The notes below the pieces were generated by a model, which saw only the letters and a list, made by a program, of their open reading frames with translations, ran no database searches and was not told the origin of the DNA. From positions 4,187,501-4,251,500 of the forward strand of contig NC_068577.1 in the NCBI RefSeq assembly GCF_025698545.1: DNA of 64,000 nucleotides, written 5' to 3'. Shown here piece by piece: positions 49,531 to 62,284 of this stretch (position 1 is its first letter; every line of letters starts with the position of its first letter). Origin of the DNA: Gossypium raimondii. Lineage: Eukaryota; Streptophyta; Magnoliopsida; Malvales; Malvaceae. The translations under genes were made by a program, and so were the position numbers.

Positions 49531-50395
49531 GCCTATACTAGTTCTCTACTTCCTAGTATTTTCAATTATACACAAATATTTAGGTTTAGATCTGACACCT
49601 AATTTTGAAAACACAAAAAACTTAATTGGAAAAAAAAGGTTGATTTTGAAAACTTTTGAATCCAAATGCTTGAAATTTGATTTGGTAAGAAAAGAACTTG
49701 AGGGTGTTTTTCTTGAAATTTTGTTAGGTAAAAATTCCAAGGTTTGAATAAAATTATCTATTGATAACGTTTTCTTTCCCTGGTTGAATTAGGTTTTAAA
49801 AATTCATGTTGAATTGGGACTTATTTTAAAACAATGACTAAATTAAAAAAGTAGTTTTTGGCTAGGCTAATTTGAAAATTTGGCACTTTTGTATGGTAAA
49901 AATAAGGAAATAAAAATATTTTGGTTGAATGCACACAAGGGATTTCAAATGTAAGACATAAAGATAAGCTAAAGTTTTACCACTGAATCAACAAACTCAT
50001 TCTTATCATTTTTTAACATAAACAAATTTTAAAACATTCTAATTCCCTTACACTATATTTTTAAAAAAAAATTGCAATCTAAATGTTATTCTATTTCTTT
50101 TGGGCCCATGTGGCCATTTTCTATCCATTGTAGTCTAATACTGTCAAATGCACCAAAATTTCACCGACCAATATATTTATTACAAATATTTTGCTTCATG
50201 GGTTTTGCAGTTGTGGTTCAACGGAAGAATTTATTATGGTTTGGGCGACTTGAAATGATTATTTTTAAGGAAAATTAGAGGGTACTCAATTTAGCTTAAA
50301 TAAAATGAAAGTTTCTTAAAAATTGAATAACGAAGTTGAAAATCACTGCTACGCTCTAACTCCAAGTCCGACGCACCAATTCGGTCCCCGAAATC
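49531..50395. other. 5' flank of the TIC21 gene
   Basis: AT-rich until about 50330, then C-rich as the leader of the plus-strand gene starts. No TATA box stands out. No other gene was seen. Confidence 0.4.
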
Positions 50396-53047
50396 ATGCA
50401 AACGCTACTGCTCCCGGCTACTCGCTCCGGTATATGTGCGGTGGCGGTGGGTCCCCTCCGACCACCGCTCACTCTCTCTCCTCCAAATTTTCTCACTTCA
50501 ATCAAAACTCGGAAACCAAAACCTCCGTTGTCCCCTTTCGCATCCTACGACCCTCTTAATGTTCTAAGATCTACGCTTTTTTCGCCCAAAGTCTCTTCGT
50601 CCTCAGTTTCACCCAGTTTTACCTCCTCTAATGATGATACTGACAAGGCGAAGCTTGCTCAGGTTCCCCCCACCCTTCACTCTCCTTTTCTTATTCTCAG
50701 ATTTTACCCTTTTAACTGTTACTTTTTTTTATTTGATTTGAATTGTTTGGTGCTGAAGTTTCAACTTTATTGGATTGGGTTTCTGCTCTTTGGTTCAACT
50801 TGTTCAGTTTTTTTTTTTTTTATATAATATCTTTTGGGTAAGGCTAAAGAAATGCAACCGGTAACTGGCATTGTTCATGTAATCAGTAACATCAAAATAC
50901 AGATTAGAACTAGAAGATATGTTGTGGGCTAATTTTGGATTGTTTAATGGGGTTTTAATGTTAGTGTAAATGAAGGTTTGTTTGAGGAGTTATTAGGATT
51001 TTGAATGGAAATGGTGCAGGTTTCGAAGAGGCTAGAGAACACGTCGAGGTACTTTAAGCGATTGGGCAATTTAGGGTTTTGGGGACAGTTAGTGTGCACT
51101 TTGGTATCAGCGGTGATACTCTCATTTTCTGTTGTTATTACTGGGAAAATCACATCGCCGGCTACTTTTTATGCTACCGCCAGTGGAATCGTGGCTGCTT
51201 TCATATCGGTTTTCTGGTCATTTGGGTATATTCGGCTTTCAGAGAAACTCAAGAGAACTGCTAATGATCCTTCAAAGGTAGGTAGAAGTTGTGATTTTGT
51301 TAATGGTTTAAACTGTTTGACGTGTTATCAACTTGAAACGCATTGTGCTTATTGTATATTTGTTCTTATATTTAAGTCCTAGCTCCTAGGGGTTAGGAGA
51401 AACACACACACACACATATAGATATCTGAATTTTTATCTGTGTTGCCTGTAATCTTCTTTTGTTATCATGTCTTATTGTTTAGTATGAATGTTGGACATG
51501 AACCTGATTGTTTATGCGGTATATATATATTCAGTTAGGTTTGAATGATCAATTAAGGACGGAATACTGAGAGTTGGAGAGCAATCGTTCCTATATTCTT
51601 TAAGTTAATTATCATTTCATATTTGAAGTAAATGAATTAGCCCACTTCAAAGCAATTAAACTGGATGCTTATAGTCATTTCTTTCTCATATTTAGTATAT
51701 GCTTAATCTAGTTTGTCGAATCTAAACTTAGGAACTTTATCGACTTACCTGGATGAAAAGGGTGACGTTTTATATTGTTGGTGTTGCCATTTTTCTTGAG
51801 TAAACCAAAGATTCTACTGCAAGTTAACAAATGATTTGTTGAAGTGCAATACAACTTAAACAAATAATAGTTCACTTCTTTTCTTGTTTCCTCATGCTTC
51901 ATTTTTTATAATTGAACAGAGGTTTTGCTAGGCGTCATTAGAAACATAGAGTGTACAAGGATTGGCATGAAGATGAAGGTTTTTATTTCCTGGTTTCTGT
52001 CACCATATTATTTCCCTTGAATTACAGTTGTAGTGGTCTATTTGAGTTTGGTCTAGATTGAGCCACTTATTGCGTGTACTGCTTTTGTGGTTGGAAGATT
52101 ATACGGTTTGGTATATAATGCCCAAATTCAGGGCTTATTTGAGCTTTTGGTTAAGTTTTGTTGCCTCATTCAATTTCTTATAAATCCTAATCTTCCCCTT
52201 GGATTTTCAGGCTCCTCCTCGAGCTGATGTTGTGAAAAGCTTGAAAAATGGCATAGTTCTGAATCTCCTCGGAATGGGTGCTGCTATTCTTGGCATGCAA
52301 GCTACAGTGGGCTTACTGGTAGCCAAGGCTCTTACTTCTTCCACCAATCCATATTATCAAGGAATTTCTCCTGGCTATAGTCCAGTTCTCGCATTGGATG
52401 TATTCTTGGTGCAGGTACTTAATCTAATTTGAGCCTTCCAATCGATTTATCAATAATGTTTAACAGAATTACTCGTGTTTGAGAAATCGAGGCTGTAGTC
52501 ACTGCATTAGTTCGACCCTCTACGCACCTCCCTCTTCTAGGAAGAAAGAAAATGGTAATTGAAAGAAAGAGGAGCCTGACCCATGAAAAATATGAAATTC
52601 CCGGTTTTCAGTTACCAGTCAGCATCCAAGAGGACCTGCAAGCAATCTGTATCTAGTTTTGTATAATGAGCGACATACAATAGGCCTTTCGAATTTATAT
52701 TAATCAATTGCAGATGCCTTGAAGAACATAGTTCGCTGTATGCATGGCTTTAAAGTTTGCTTTCCTCTATGCTACATTTTCGGTCTGATATTAAAATTCA
52801 TGGTTTTGCAGACCCGGAAACAGTTATACGTGTCCGGTTACTATTCTTGTACACTATTCCTGATAAAAGAGAAACTTATAATGAGAAAGAGTCTTGGTTA
52901 TTGCATATTCTTATGAATCTCGTGCTCATGCAGGCATCTGGTAACACTATCCTATCTCATTTTCTGGGGCTTGTATTCTCGCTGGAACTGTTGCGCTCGG
53001 TGACATTACCTCAGTCAGACGGTATTCCGATACCCAAGGTTGCATAA
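50396..53047 (+). CDS. TIC21: Chloroplast inner-envelope protein TIC21 / PIC1, four exons
   Basis: Exons: 50396-50662, 51020-51277, 52211-52414 and 52934-53047, giving 843 nt or 280 residues (the Arabidopsis protein has just under 300). The first exon is rich in Ser, Pro and Leu (MQTLLLPATRSG, SPKVSSSSVSPSF) and acts as a transit peptide. Exons 2-4 give four membrane spans: GFWGQLVCTLVSAVILSFSV, TASGIVAAFISVFWSFGY, GIVLNLLGMGAAILGMQATV and a last one across the exon 3/4 junction ending HFLGLVFSLELL. Conserved phrases such as RADVVKSLKNGI and SGNTILSHF are present. Reported roles of the family are protein import through the inner envelope and iron transport (PIC1/CIA5, At2g15290); the sequence cannot decide between them. 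The first donor (GTTCCC) is weak; the others are good. Confidence 0.92.
51402..51415. repeat. (AC)n microsatellite in TIC21 intron 2
   Basis: About seven CA units, 124 bases into the intron. Confidence 0.75.
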
Positions 53048-54993
53048 ATTGTGCTGTTGGTAAAACATCATGAACTTGAAGCTTCTGCTGGAACATGATT
53101 TGTAGTCATAGTTGTTCAAATGTAGAATAGTTAAATTCCATCTTTCAAGCCGTTTGACAAGTAATTTCAATTGTATGATCTCAGAACTGTTTTACAAGTT
53201 TCCTTTTGCTCTAAATACATTGTACAGCATGTGGCAATGATTTAGTCATAGGTTGTTTTTTTCATTGGGAAAGGAAAATATTCTTTATTGATTTGAGTTA
53301 GTGGTCAACTACAAACCACCATTTAAGGGTGATCAAATCCTGAAGCTTATAGTGTTTCGCCTCTTATTTTTCAATGCATAATTGATCCTAAAGACAAGTA
53401 TACACATTTGTATCAAAGCTTCGAATGACGTAGGAAGGAAGAAAAGAAAGCCTCTGGAAAACAGATTTACCTGAAACCAATTTCTTATTGTATGAAAACA
53501 AATGAATATACCATCAGCCCTGGAAATTCACCCAAAAACGCAGGGGTTTATCATGCAATACAAAAACGACAAACTTTGGAATTTAGGATGATACAGATTC
53601 CTGTATACGTCTATTACATAAATAGTTCTCTCCTAGTAAAAAAAAAAAGCACCACACTAGTACTCTACATCTCCTTTCAGACAGGGATGATAAAAAGCTC
53701 ATATAGAAAGAAAATCATAAATGTATAAACTGCAGGCCAAAGACTTAATCAAGAATATAGAGATCCCCACAAGGGGAAAAGTAATATATGGTTGAATCTT
53801 CTCCTGAAAGTAAAAAAACTTATCAAGGTTATCCCTGCTCCCAATGATTTGCTAACTCAAATAGTTGAATCAATAGCTTCACATCTTGAAAACCAAATTC
53901 TAAGCCCCTGGTCACATTTCACCTGAATACCCTGCATAAAATAAGTGCATATGCTTCAGGGAGCAACAGAGAAGCAACAACTGAATCCAAACAAGACGGT
54001 TTGGCTTCAACAATTTGACATTTTGTTCTCAACTAATTATATCTGACGCTTGTTAAATTATTCAATGTTGAATCAATGGAAGTACATGATTCTCACTCTC
54101 TGCACACAGCACGTAGATCACAGAAGCACATCCGATCATTAGACTGAAGAAACCATTCAGAACTTACCAATTTACCTACAAAACGACTCCTGGTTAAATG
54201 TTTTGGTCACATTAATTTTATAATCTCATCCCAGCTAGCCTCAAAAGCGGGCCTGTTAGAGGCATATAGTTCGCTATCACCAAGTCATGGTTTGATCAAA
54301 GCTCTGTCAGATAGGTTTTTTTTTCCAAATGGCTAAACCGATTTTTCGGCTAAGTTTGCTCAAGGTGACATTACAGCTTTTATCATAAAGGGATCACATC
54401 CCAAACCGATATATAACATTTATAAATTTTAAGATTAGAATAATTATATTCTACACCTAAAAACTTGTATGGAACACATGATATTTGGAAAATGGCCTGT
54501 TTTCCTGAACACAGTTCAGTACAAAGCAGATTCTTGTATCGAAAATAGACTAGAATCTCTTTGCTTAATCCATGCTCATACTCATTCCGTAAAAAACAAA
54601 ATTTATAGCAGGAGGAAGATATCAAGGCAAGTCATGAGCCCCCAAATGCTACAACAAAATATAATCTTAAATTGGAACAGAGTAATATAATCTAGATAGC
54701 ATGCCATGCTTGAATGATGAACATCAGAGAATCATTAAATCCTTAATAAACAAGGGATAATTCTCTGATTTGGCCATCAAGTAACTTCTCCAGGAACATT
54801 GGTTGTTGAATACACATTTATTGGTTGCATAAATATGTATTTATGAGGTAAAAGCAATTCCTTGCAACACAGGTTAATTGATTGCCTAACTCAAATTAAT
54901 GCAAACCAAACAATGTAGAATAGGCTTGCATCTTAGTCATGTAGGCTAAACTCTAAAGTGATATAATCAGAAGACACAGAAAAACAAACTTAC
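53048..54993. other. Shared 3' region of TIC21 and the reticulon gene
   Basis: The two genes converge here. TIC21's 3' end probably finishes before about 53300. On the minus strand a perfect GTAAGT donor directly follows the reticulon stop, and TTTATGCAG near 53934-53942 could be its acceptor. A spliced 3' untranslated exon at about 53490-53933 is therefore plausible. No further protein-coding exon was seen. Confidence 0.4.
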
Positions 54994-56556
54994 CTACTGC
55001 ATCTTCTTTTCTTTCTTAGAGGGCAATGGAAGCTTCCTTAATACTGTTTCATCGATTTTCCTGTACTGCGTCTGTATGATTTTGTTTGTTACAGAAAGCT
55101 TTTCATCAATGTGGTGTTGATACTTATCATATAACACGGGAACTGATAGACTAAGAATAACCCCTGCAGAACATACCAAGTGAAATAAGCATGTATGAAT
55201 AAAATTAAAGGACTCATCACAGTTATAGAAATGAATAGGATCTAATAAGACTCACCAATATAGATCACAGTGAGGAAGCTAAAGAAACTACCAATGAAAG
55301 AAACAAACCACAAGGCAACACCAACCTGAGATGCATACACATAAGGCAAAGATATCTTAAAGTTTTAGTGTTTTACATCAAACCAATGGAAAATGCACTT
55401 ATATAGAAAAGTTAGACCTTAACCTTCAAAAGAAGTTTCAAATTTCTGCCAAGGGTAATGTCATGCGCAATCGACAATGCAATATTGACCCACACTTGTA
55501 ACTCATCAGCAATCTTCCCAGCAGTCCTCTCAGAGATCTCCAAATTAGGAAGTGGCGGCAAAGGTCTGTATCAGACAGCAGAATGACTTTCCGCATTAAA
55601 CCCAAATCATAACATACTGTAACTTCCAATTTTCCCCTTTATAAAAAGGATTTCCTCTAATAAATCCTCTCATTAAAAAAGGGTACTAACAAAGCTAGTT
55701 CTTTATCCAGGGTACACAAAGCAATGGAATGCATAGAAAGGATGATGATAAGGGTACAAGTCTAGTATTGTCCCCAATCAGGGTTTCGTCTCTGAGTGCC
55801 TTGAAATATTTGAACAGTCGGAACCATGTGTAAAATGAAGAGTTAGCTTATGCTCTGACTCAACCCCATGACTTATCGTGTATAGGCCATTGTTGGGGTA
55901 CCACTTGAACATGGTTCCGCCTGTTCAGGCAGTAGGAACTGCTCCCACCCTGTGAACCCGTCAGGCTCTTGGCAGAGTAGGGAGATAAAAACCTGTTACG
56001 AGGGTACACCCTGCAACAGGTCTAAAATGTGAAATACCTGTTGAGAAGTGAAGCAGATTTGGCCCAGAAGAAGAGAATAACAACAAGGAGTAACAATACA
56101 TTGGCCACGAAAGACAAGATACTATAACCAGCTAATTCAAAGAGGCACCAAAACGTGGTTGCTGAGGCTAGCATCACAACTCCCCCACACCATTTTCTCC
56201 ATAACAGCACATCAGCAACTACAAACAAAACATGCCATAAAAAAAATATTAAAACCCCAACAACCCAAAATAAATCAGAATCATGTAAACTTCCTTTTTA
56301 AGGCGCTGTTGAAACAATACAATTAACCTATTTTTTTTAGTACTCTGACCGAAAACATTAGTAATCGGGAAAAAAAAGCCCGGGAAAGGTCAAATTAAAG
56401 GAATGATGGTAGAAGCGTAAATGGAAATGAAATAGATGTATCCGAAAAAGAAATGAACAAGGTGGTGCATAGGGAGAGAGAGATGAGACCTAAGCCGCCG
56501 CCAAAAGCTTGATGAACTGATATGCGAGGAGTAGGGACGGAATCTCCCATGGCCAT
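54994..56556 (-). CDS. Reticulon-like protein B, five exons
   Basis: Exons: 56556-56490, 56218-56038, 55565-55424, 55325-55256 and 55163-54994, totalling 630 nt or 209 residues. A second ATG at 56550 (MGDSVPTPR) is also in frame and may be the real start. The reticulon domain shows its two long hydrophobic hairpins: [20 protein letters not shown] with [20 protein letters not shown], and [20 protein letters not shown] with [14 protein letters not shown]. They are separated by the hydrophilic loop [20 protein letters not shown]. Reticulons insert as wedges and curve ER tubules. The C-terminus KKEKKMQ ends in a KKxx dilysine signal, fitting ER retrieval. Short N-terminus and position beside TIC21 match Arabidopsis At2g15280. 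Family assignment is secure. Confidence 0.92.
55740..56030. other. GC-richer block in reticulon intron 2
   Basis: About 290 bases inside the intron (55566-56037) are less AT-rich than the rest of it and include GGGGTACCACTTGAACATGG and CCGCCTGTTCAGGCAG, the latter with short inverted symmetry. No coding or RNA gene signature was recognised. It may be an old insertion. Confidence 0.3.
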
Positions 56557-56990
56557 GGGGCGATGGCTGTTTTCGTCTCTTCCGCAATTTGATTTCGACA
56601 GACTTTGGAACCAAAATGGGCTTTTTATTTTCTCTTCTTGTTCACCTACGCCTTCTTTACCTCAATCAAGGTGAGCTTATTTTCGATAAGGTAAAGCTGG
56701 AAATAATTTTAATTATTAACTTTAGAAAAACTGAATATAAAAAATTATCATTTTAATTTTTTATAATTTCTTTTAAAAATTATAAAAATAATTTTATATT
56801 TTGATGTGGGCTTTAATAATCATTAACTGCTTTTAAGGTGTTTGGTAAATCATTGAAAATTTTTTCAATATTTTTTTTTTCTAATTGTATTTGATAACTA
56901 TATTGACTTAATATAAAATTTTCAAGAAATAAATGTTAAATATGACATGATTTTATTTTTTAAAACCTTATTTTTGAATTCTTATTAAAC
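56557..56990. other. 5' flank of the reticulon gene
   Basis: Leader and promoter of the minus-strand gene, then AT-rich DNA. Nothing else was seen. Confidence 0.4.
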
Positions 56991-56999
56991 CTGATTATG

Positions 57000-57430
57000 G
57001 ATCCGGTTTGAGTCGGGCCAATGCAGAATTTTAAGTTCGCTTTCTAGGCCTAGGATTGGTCTAGCCTGAAAAATGAGTTTAAAATTTTGTCTAAGCTCGA
57101 CCCATGTTAAAAATGCTAAACCCGAGTCCGATCGTAATTTTTTTAAGATTATTTTTATATATAAAAAAATTTTAAAAATAAAACACATCATAAACACAAA
57201 ATATTAAAATAAATGTTTCCCAACAAATTGAAAATATAAAAATATATAGAGAGAGAGACATGTGATTTGGGCCGGATTTAGGTCAAAAAATTCCACACAA
57301 GGCTTGGCCCGTTTAGAAAATGAGTATTATTTTTTTATTCAAGCCCATTTTTTGAGTCTATATTTTTACCTAAACTCTCCCACTTTTCGGATGAGCCCTC
57401 GGGCTTGGACGGGTGACCCAATCCATGATC
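57000..57430. repeat. Interspersed small element, family C, copy 2
   Basis: GC-richer ends, TTGAGTCGGGCCAATGCAG near 57008 and CGGGCTTGGACGGGTGACCC near 57400, flank an AT-rich centre. Phrases such as 'ctgaaaaatgagttta' and 'cccgttt...aaaatgag' are shared with copies at 2801 and 57790. Confidence 0.5.
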
Positions 57431-57789
57431 AAGTTCAATTCTCGTTTTAGTAAAAATTAAAATATTCAAATTATTATCTTTAGCTTTTATCCAAAACTAG
57501 TCAAAGTAAAATAAACAATACCATATTAATAAGATCAAAATTTTGAATTAATAAATATTTAAAATCAAGATTTGCTAGTATTAAACAAAATAACTATAAC
57601 TATATTCAGTGCTTAACTTTTATTAATATATCACAATTTTATCATATGTAATTCTAGTATTAAAATTCAATACTATTTGAACCAAAAAAAAAATCAATAC
57701 TTAATTTTTTTAAGTTTATCATGCCTCCCTTTATAAATATATATAAATATATATTAAACATAATTATAACATTTTTGTTAGTACATAAT

Positions 57790-58281
57790 AGAGTTGTCTA
57801 TGGGTCGGATCGGACACGAACAAAATTTTACGCTCGATTGATAGGCTCAGGCTCAACCCAACCCAAAAAACGGGCTTAAATTTTTACCCAAGCCTACCTC
57901 GGATAAAAAAGCTAAAATTTGGGCCTGGCCCGGCCGTATTAATTTTTTTATTTTTACTTTTTATATAAAAAATTAAAAATATATATCATACACAAAATAT
58001 ATTAAAAATATTAAAATAAATGTTTCCAAACAAATTAAAAATACATTAAAAAGTCTCTATACTTAAATATAACACGAAGATAAGTGTAACTTAACAAGCA
58101 AATACCTATAATACAGTAGAAAAATTAACAATAAAACAAGTGTTATATAATATTCAAACATTAACAATAAAATAGTAGCAATTCAAACCCATTTTTCGAA
58201 CTTATATTTTTGTTCAAATTCTCTTATTTTTCAGACGGAACTTTGGACCGAGCCGACTAACCTGGCAGATGGAAAACTCTA
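57790..58281. repeat. Interspersed small element, family C, copy 3, with terminal inverted repeats
   Basis: The left end TAGAGTTGTCTATGGGTCGG and the right end, ending CAGATGGAAAACTCTA, are imperfect inverses. AGTACATA before and AGTACGCA after the element could be a decayed 8-bp target duplication, which would suit a hAT-type origin. There is no coding capacity. Confidence 0.55.
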
Positions 58282-59755
58282 GTACGCAACGGTACATAAA
58301 TCGAGTATTGTTGTCTTTAAATGTGATTAGAAGTTGATCCATAAAGAGTTTAACAATGCCTCTTGAAGTTGGTTTAGAGCAAAGCCATTGTATGTTTAGG
58401 TCTTGGGTTCGACCAATTGTGCGCTCTCTAGGGACACATCATACGTTGGTGTTTTTTAGTGATCATAATTTTGCTTTATATGACTATACATGGGGTGATT
58501 TAAATATAGAATAAATTTGAAAGAAAACTCACATATAATATTTGGGTAAATGGTTAATATGTAGTGGGCAAATTATATCATTAGTTATCAATTTTTATTT
58601 TAGTCACTTAATTAAAAAAAAAGTTATATAGTTTAGTCATTGAATTATTCAAAAGTTTTCATTTAAGTTATTGGGTTGTTAAAATTAATGTTATATGGCT
58701 TTCTCTGTTCGCCTAGCGTGCATCAATCGAAAACTCTATTATAGTTGAAGTTTTTTTTTCCATGAAACAACTTTGAACATCATGAATATGCAAATCAAAA
58801 TTCAAACAACTTTTTCTTCTAATCTCTAACATTGACCGTCAAATCGACTTGGATCTAAAGTATATTCTTCTACTCGTCGATGAGTACTAATCTACCATTT
58901 CGATCGTCGAATCGTCACTTGGAGCTCGCTGCATAGTGACTTAAATATAAAAGCTTTTGAATAGTTCAATGACTTAAATAAAAATTTAGGTTTTGTACAA
59001 CCAATAAAATCATGCCACTTAAGTATTTTTTTTTTACATGTCAACCCTTCATCTCCTTTCTAGGCTAATCCATTTGGCTTTTCCACTTATAACCACTATC
59101 GGATTCTTCCAAGCAAGAAAAAGAATCATTTTTTTTTACTGCAATTCATGGAAGATAAAGAGAAGTCCTCTTAACTCAGATTTTTTTTTAAGGTAAATCA
59201 AGATCTAAAATTTATTATTAAAAGTAAAATAAATGAAAACTGAAGAACAAGTAGTTCAAGAGCTAAGAGACGAGAATTGAATCTCCCAAAGTTAAACTTG
59301 CTACACAGATAAGAAAGCAACTAAACTTGAGTTAAACTGAAGATAACTGCTTAAATTTTACTCCCCCGGATGAAGTAATTTCATTGGTGGATTCCACAAA
59401 GACATTACTGAAAGTTCAGCATTAACCGATAAGACTCCTCTTGCAGTCCAAAAATTGAATTTCTTACTTGGAATAACCTTTAATTAAGAGAATAAATATG
59501 TTTTATTGTGTCCAAATTTATTGGTAATAATATCAATGTCAATCAAGCTAAAATATCACTTTTTAGGTTATTATTACTTAAAAGAATATGAAATATAATT
59601 TTATAAAAATATATAAAGCCTCAAATATTTTGAATTTTATACAAAAATTCACAATATATAATATATAAATAATTTTTAGATTTTATAAATTTATAAAATA
59701 TATAAATATATAAAAGAACTAAAAGCACATCTACAATGAATCTACACATTTGGTT
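58282..59755. other. Intergenic DNA with weak repeat traces
   Basis: The stretch 58545-58700 uses the same 'tagtcactta..ttagtcattgaattattcaaaagt' phrasing as family A but is too diverged to bound. No gene was seen. Confidence 0.4.
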
Positions 59756-59983
59756 GTCCAGATGCATTTGAATTTGGAACAATCTATCTATGTTCATTCT
59801 TGATGTAAAAACTTTTAAATATTTTTTATTAATTTATATATTTTAAATGTTCATATATATATATTAATTTAAAATAATAATACCTTGATATTTTAAATAA
59901 AAATTAAAAACATATAAACTTACTAAAAAAATTGCATCTAGAATGAATATGGATAAATGTGTCTAGATTTAAATGTATCTGGA
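59756..59983. repeat. Fold-back element with an extra arm fragment
   Basis: TCCAGATGCATTTGAATTTG..TCTATGTTCATTCTTGATG (59757-59804) is mirrored by 59930-59983, whose inverse reads TCCAGATACATTTAAATCTA..CCATATTCATTCTAGATG. A third partial copy, GTCCAGGTTCATTCTTGATG, follows at about 59994-60013. It is noncoding. Confidence 0.65.
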
Positions 59984-61223
59984 CTAAATTTTGTCCAGGT
60001 TCATTCTTGATGTGAAAGATATACTTTTTATTAATTTATACATTTTTAAAGATTCTTTTAATTTATATATGCCACATGGCATACTAAGAGATTGCCGCGT
60101 GTCACCATCTGATTGATAGCTGTGCCACGTATGCACAAACTAACAGTGTTAGTGCGGAGGTACCAACCTGGTTGATGAAATACAAGTTTAGATACCAACT
60201 AGATCCAAAAAAAAAAGCTCAAGTACCAACTAGGTAATTTTTGACAAGCTTAGGGGACAAACAACACATTAGCCCTTGGGTAAACTACAAATATAGTCAT
60301 CCAATTATGCCTCTGGTTCTACTTTGGTAACACAAATATTAATTTTTTCGATTTAGTCACTTAACTTTTCGAAATTGAATATTTTAGTTGCTCTCTTGCT
60401 AGTTGTCGTTAGATGAGTGATAGAAAGTTAACATATGCCTTTTTTTATTGGCCTAATAACCAATTTAGCACTCAAATATTTACACATTATATCAATTTGA
60501 CTCTAAATCTAAAAAATTCAACAAACTTAGCCTCAATGTTTACAAAATTTGTCATTTTAGTTTGAATTCTAGAATTCAATAAATCTAACCATCAACATTT
60601 ATAAAATTTATCGATTTAATTATAATTCTAAAATTTCAAGAAAAAGGAAATATATATATATTTTAAAATCATTCTTTAAATATTCCTTAACGTACCTCCA
60701 AGACACATTGAACAATAAGAGTATTTAACACCATTCATACTGTGCTCATTTTAACTAATGTCACATTTGTGAATAGGTAAAAAAATCAAGTGAAGTGTCA
60801 TATTTAATATCACATCAATTAATTTTTTTCTAAAAATAACAACTTTTAAACTATATTACAAAACAATTATTTTGATTTTTTTATTATTTTAAAAATATAT
60901 AGAGATTTAATATTCGAGAAGAAAAAACAATGTAACGAAAAATCTTTCATGAAATGAAAACTTTGATTTTTTTTTCACATTGTTTTTTTATTGGCTTGAA
61001 AATGTCATTACTAACTTCCAAACTTGAGGTAATCTGAGTACGTCGTTCAAACGAACAAAGTCCCAGAAAATATAATATAGGAATTGAAAATACAAATTAA
61101 ACCGAATAAAAGGAGATAACTTTGTCAATTCCATGTTTCATAGGGATGCCTAACTTCATCTTTATCTGATACCTATCATTTTATTTTGTGTTCATTTCTT
61201 TCTGAACCATCTGAGATATATGC

Positions 61224-61240
61224 ATATATATATATATATA
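61224..61240. repeat. (AT)n microsatellite
   Basis: A pure AT run followed by CACACA, inside the spacer of the inverted-repeat element. Confidence 0.75.
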
Positions 61241-61532
61241 CACACATATTTTTATTTTGTATTTTTTTATATTTTATATTTTAAAATTATTTTTATAAAT
61301 TTTTATCTATAAATGAAATTTCTTAATATTTTCCTCTCTTTTTTGAAACTTTTAGAATTGGAACTAAAGTGAAAAATTTTGTAAATATTTAGGGCTAAAT
61401 TTGCTGAATTTTGTAGATTTGGAATCAAATTGATAGAATATGTAAACATTGGAGGACTAAATTTATTATTAGGTCAATACAAAAAGGCTCATGCTAGCTT
61501 GTCATGACTCATCTAACCACAACTAATGGGAG

Positions 61533-61780
61533 TAGGGGTGAAGCTAGAAATTTTTTTTAAGGGGGTTGAAATTAAATTGTAATTTTTACGATAGCAAAAA
61601 TACAATTTCACTATTTTAATAATCTATATCTTTATAATTTTTATATTTTTAAGGGGCTAAAGTACAATTTTACCTTTATAAATTTAAATTTTTAAAAATT
61701 TTAAAGGGCCTAAATGAAAAAAATTCCATTTTAGGGGGGGGGGCGGGGCTCCTGCCATCCCCCAATTTCGCCTCTGAATA
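61533..61780. repeat. Small interspersed element nested in the inverted repeat (family B, copy 2)
   Basis: It begins TAGGGGTGAAGCTAGAAATT and ends CCCCCAATTTCGCCTCTGAA, with short imperfect inverted ends (AGGGGTGAA against AGAGGCGAA). The interior 'gttgaaattaaattgtaatttttacgatag' matches copies at 11270 and 62694. Confidence 0.65.
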
Positions 61781-61902
61781 AGAGAGTGAATAAAATATTT
61801 AACTTTAAAAAGTTGAATGAATAAAATGAAAAAAATTAATAATTAGATGACCAAAATGGAATTGAAGGCATAGTTTGGTGACTATTTTAGTAATTTTTAC
61901 CC

Positions 61903-62284
61903 TAGAATATTTATGTATGATGACCTCAACTTTGTCTTTTTGGTGCCTGCTTCTTTGGCTTGAATATATGAACTTTAAATATTTTGATTAATATAATTAT
62001 AATAGGAGGAAAATATAAAAGAGATTATTAAAGAAAATGGTCCAAAAATACCAATTCTGTAATGCTTGCACATGAACCCTAAACATTTCCAGCTTCATTT
62101 CACACATACACGTAAAAATTAATTCTAGTTAAGTTGAATATTTTTAAAATTTTTTATGTTATTTCGAGTTTGAATTATTTTATATCTAATGCAATTTTAA
62201 AATAATAATACATGTGTGAATATTTATAATTAAATTTTAATTAGTATAGTCTGAAGTCAACTGAAATTTAGAATATATTTAACC
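61903..62284. other. AT-rich intergenic DNA
   Basis: No gene or definable element was seen. Confidence 0.4.

Larger units (their letters stand above)
60278..61902. mobile_element. Long inverted-repeat element, family A pair with a nested MITE
   Basis: The left end GGGTAAACTACAAATATAGT at 60278 and the inverse of the right end, GGGTAAAAATTACTAAAATA at 61902, head long inverted arms (about 60278-60640 and 61350-61902). Both arms share 'tagtcac', 'ttttcgatttagt', 'catctaac', 'ttattggcctaata' and 'tcaatgtttac' blocks in mirrored order. A spacer of about 700 bp holds no known domain. A family B element interrupts the right arm. It may be one fold-back element or two single copies in opposite orientation. 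Confidence 0.55.

Noticed and set aside
56390-56614. Minus-strand 74-codon frame overlapping the reticulon start
   Set aside because: It is in another frame over exon 1 and the leader; the spliced reticulon frame explains the sequence.
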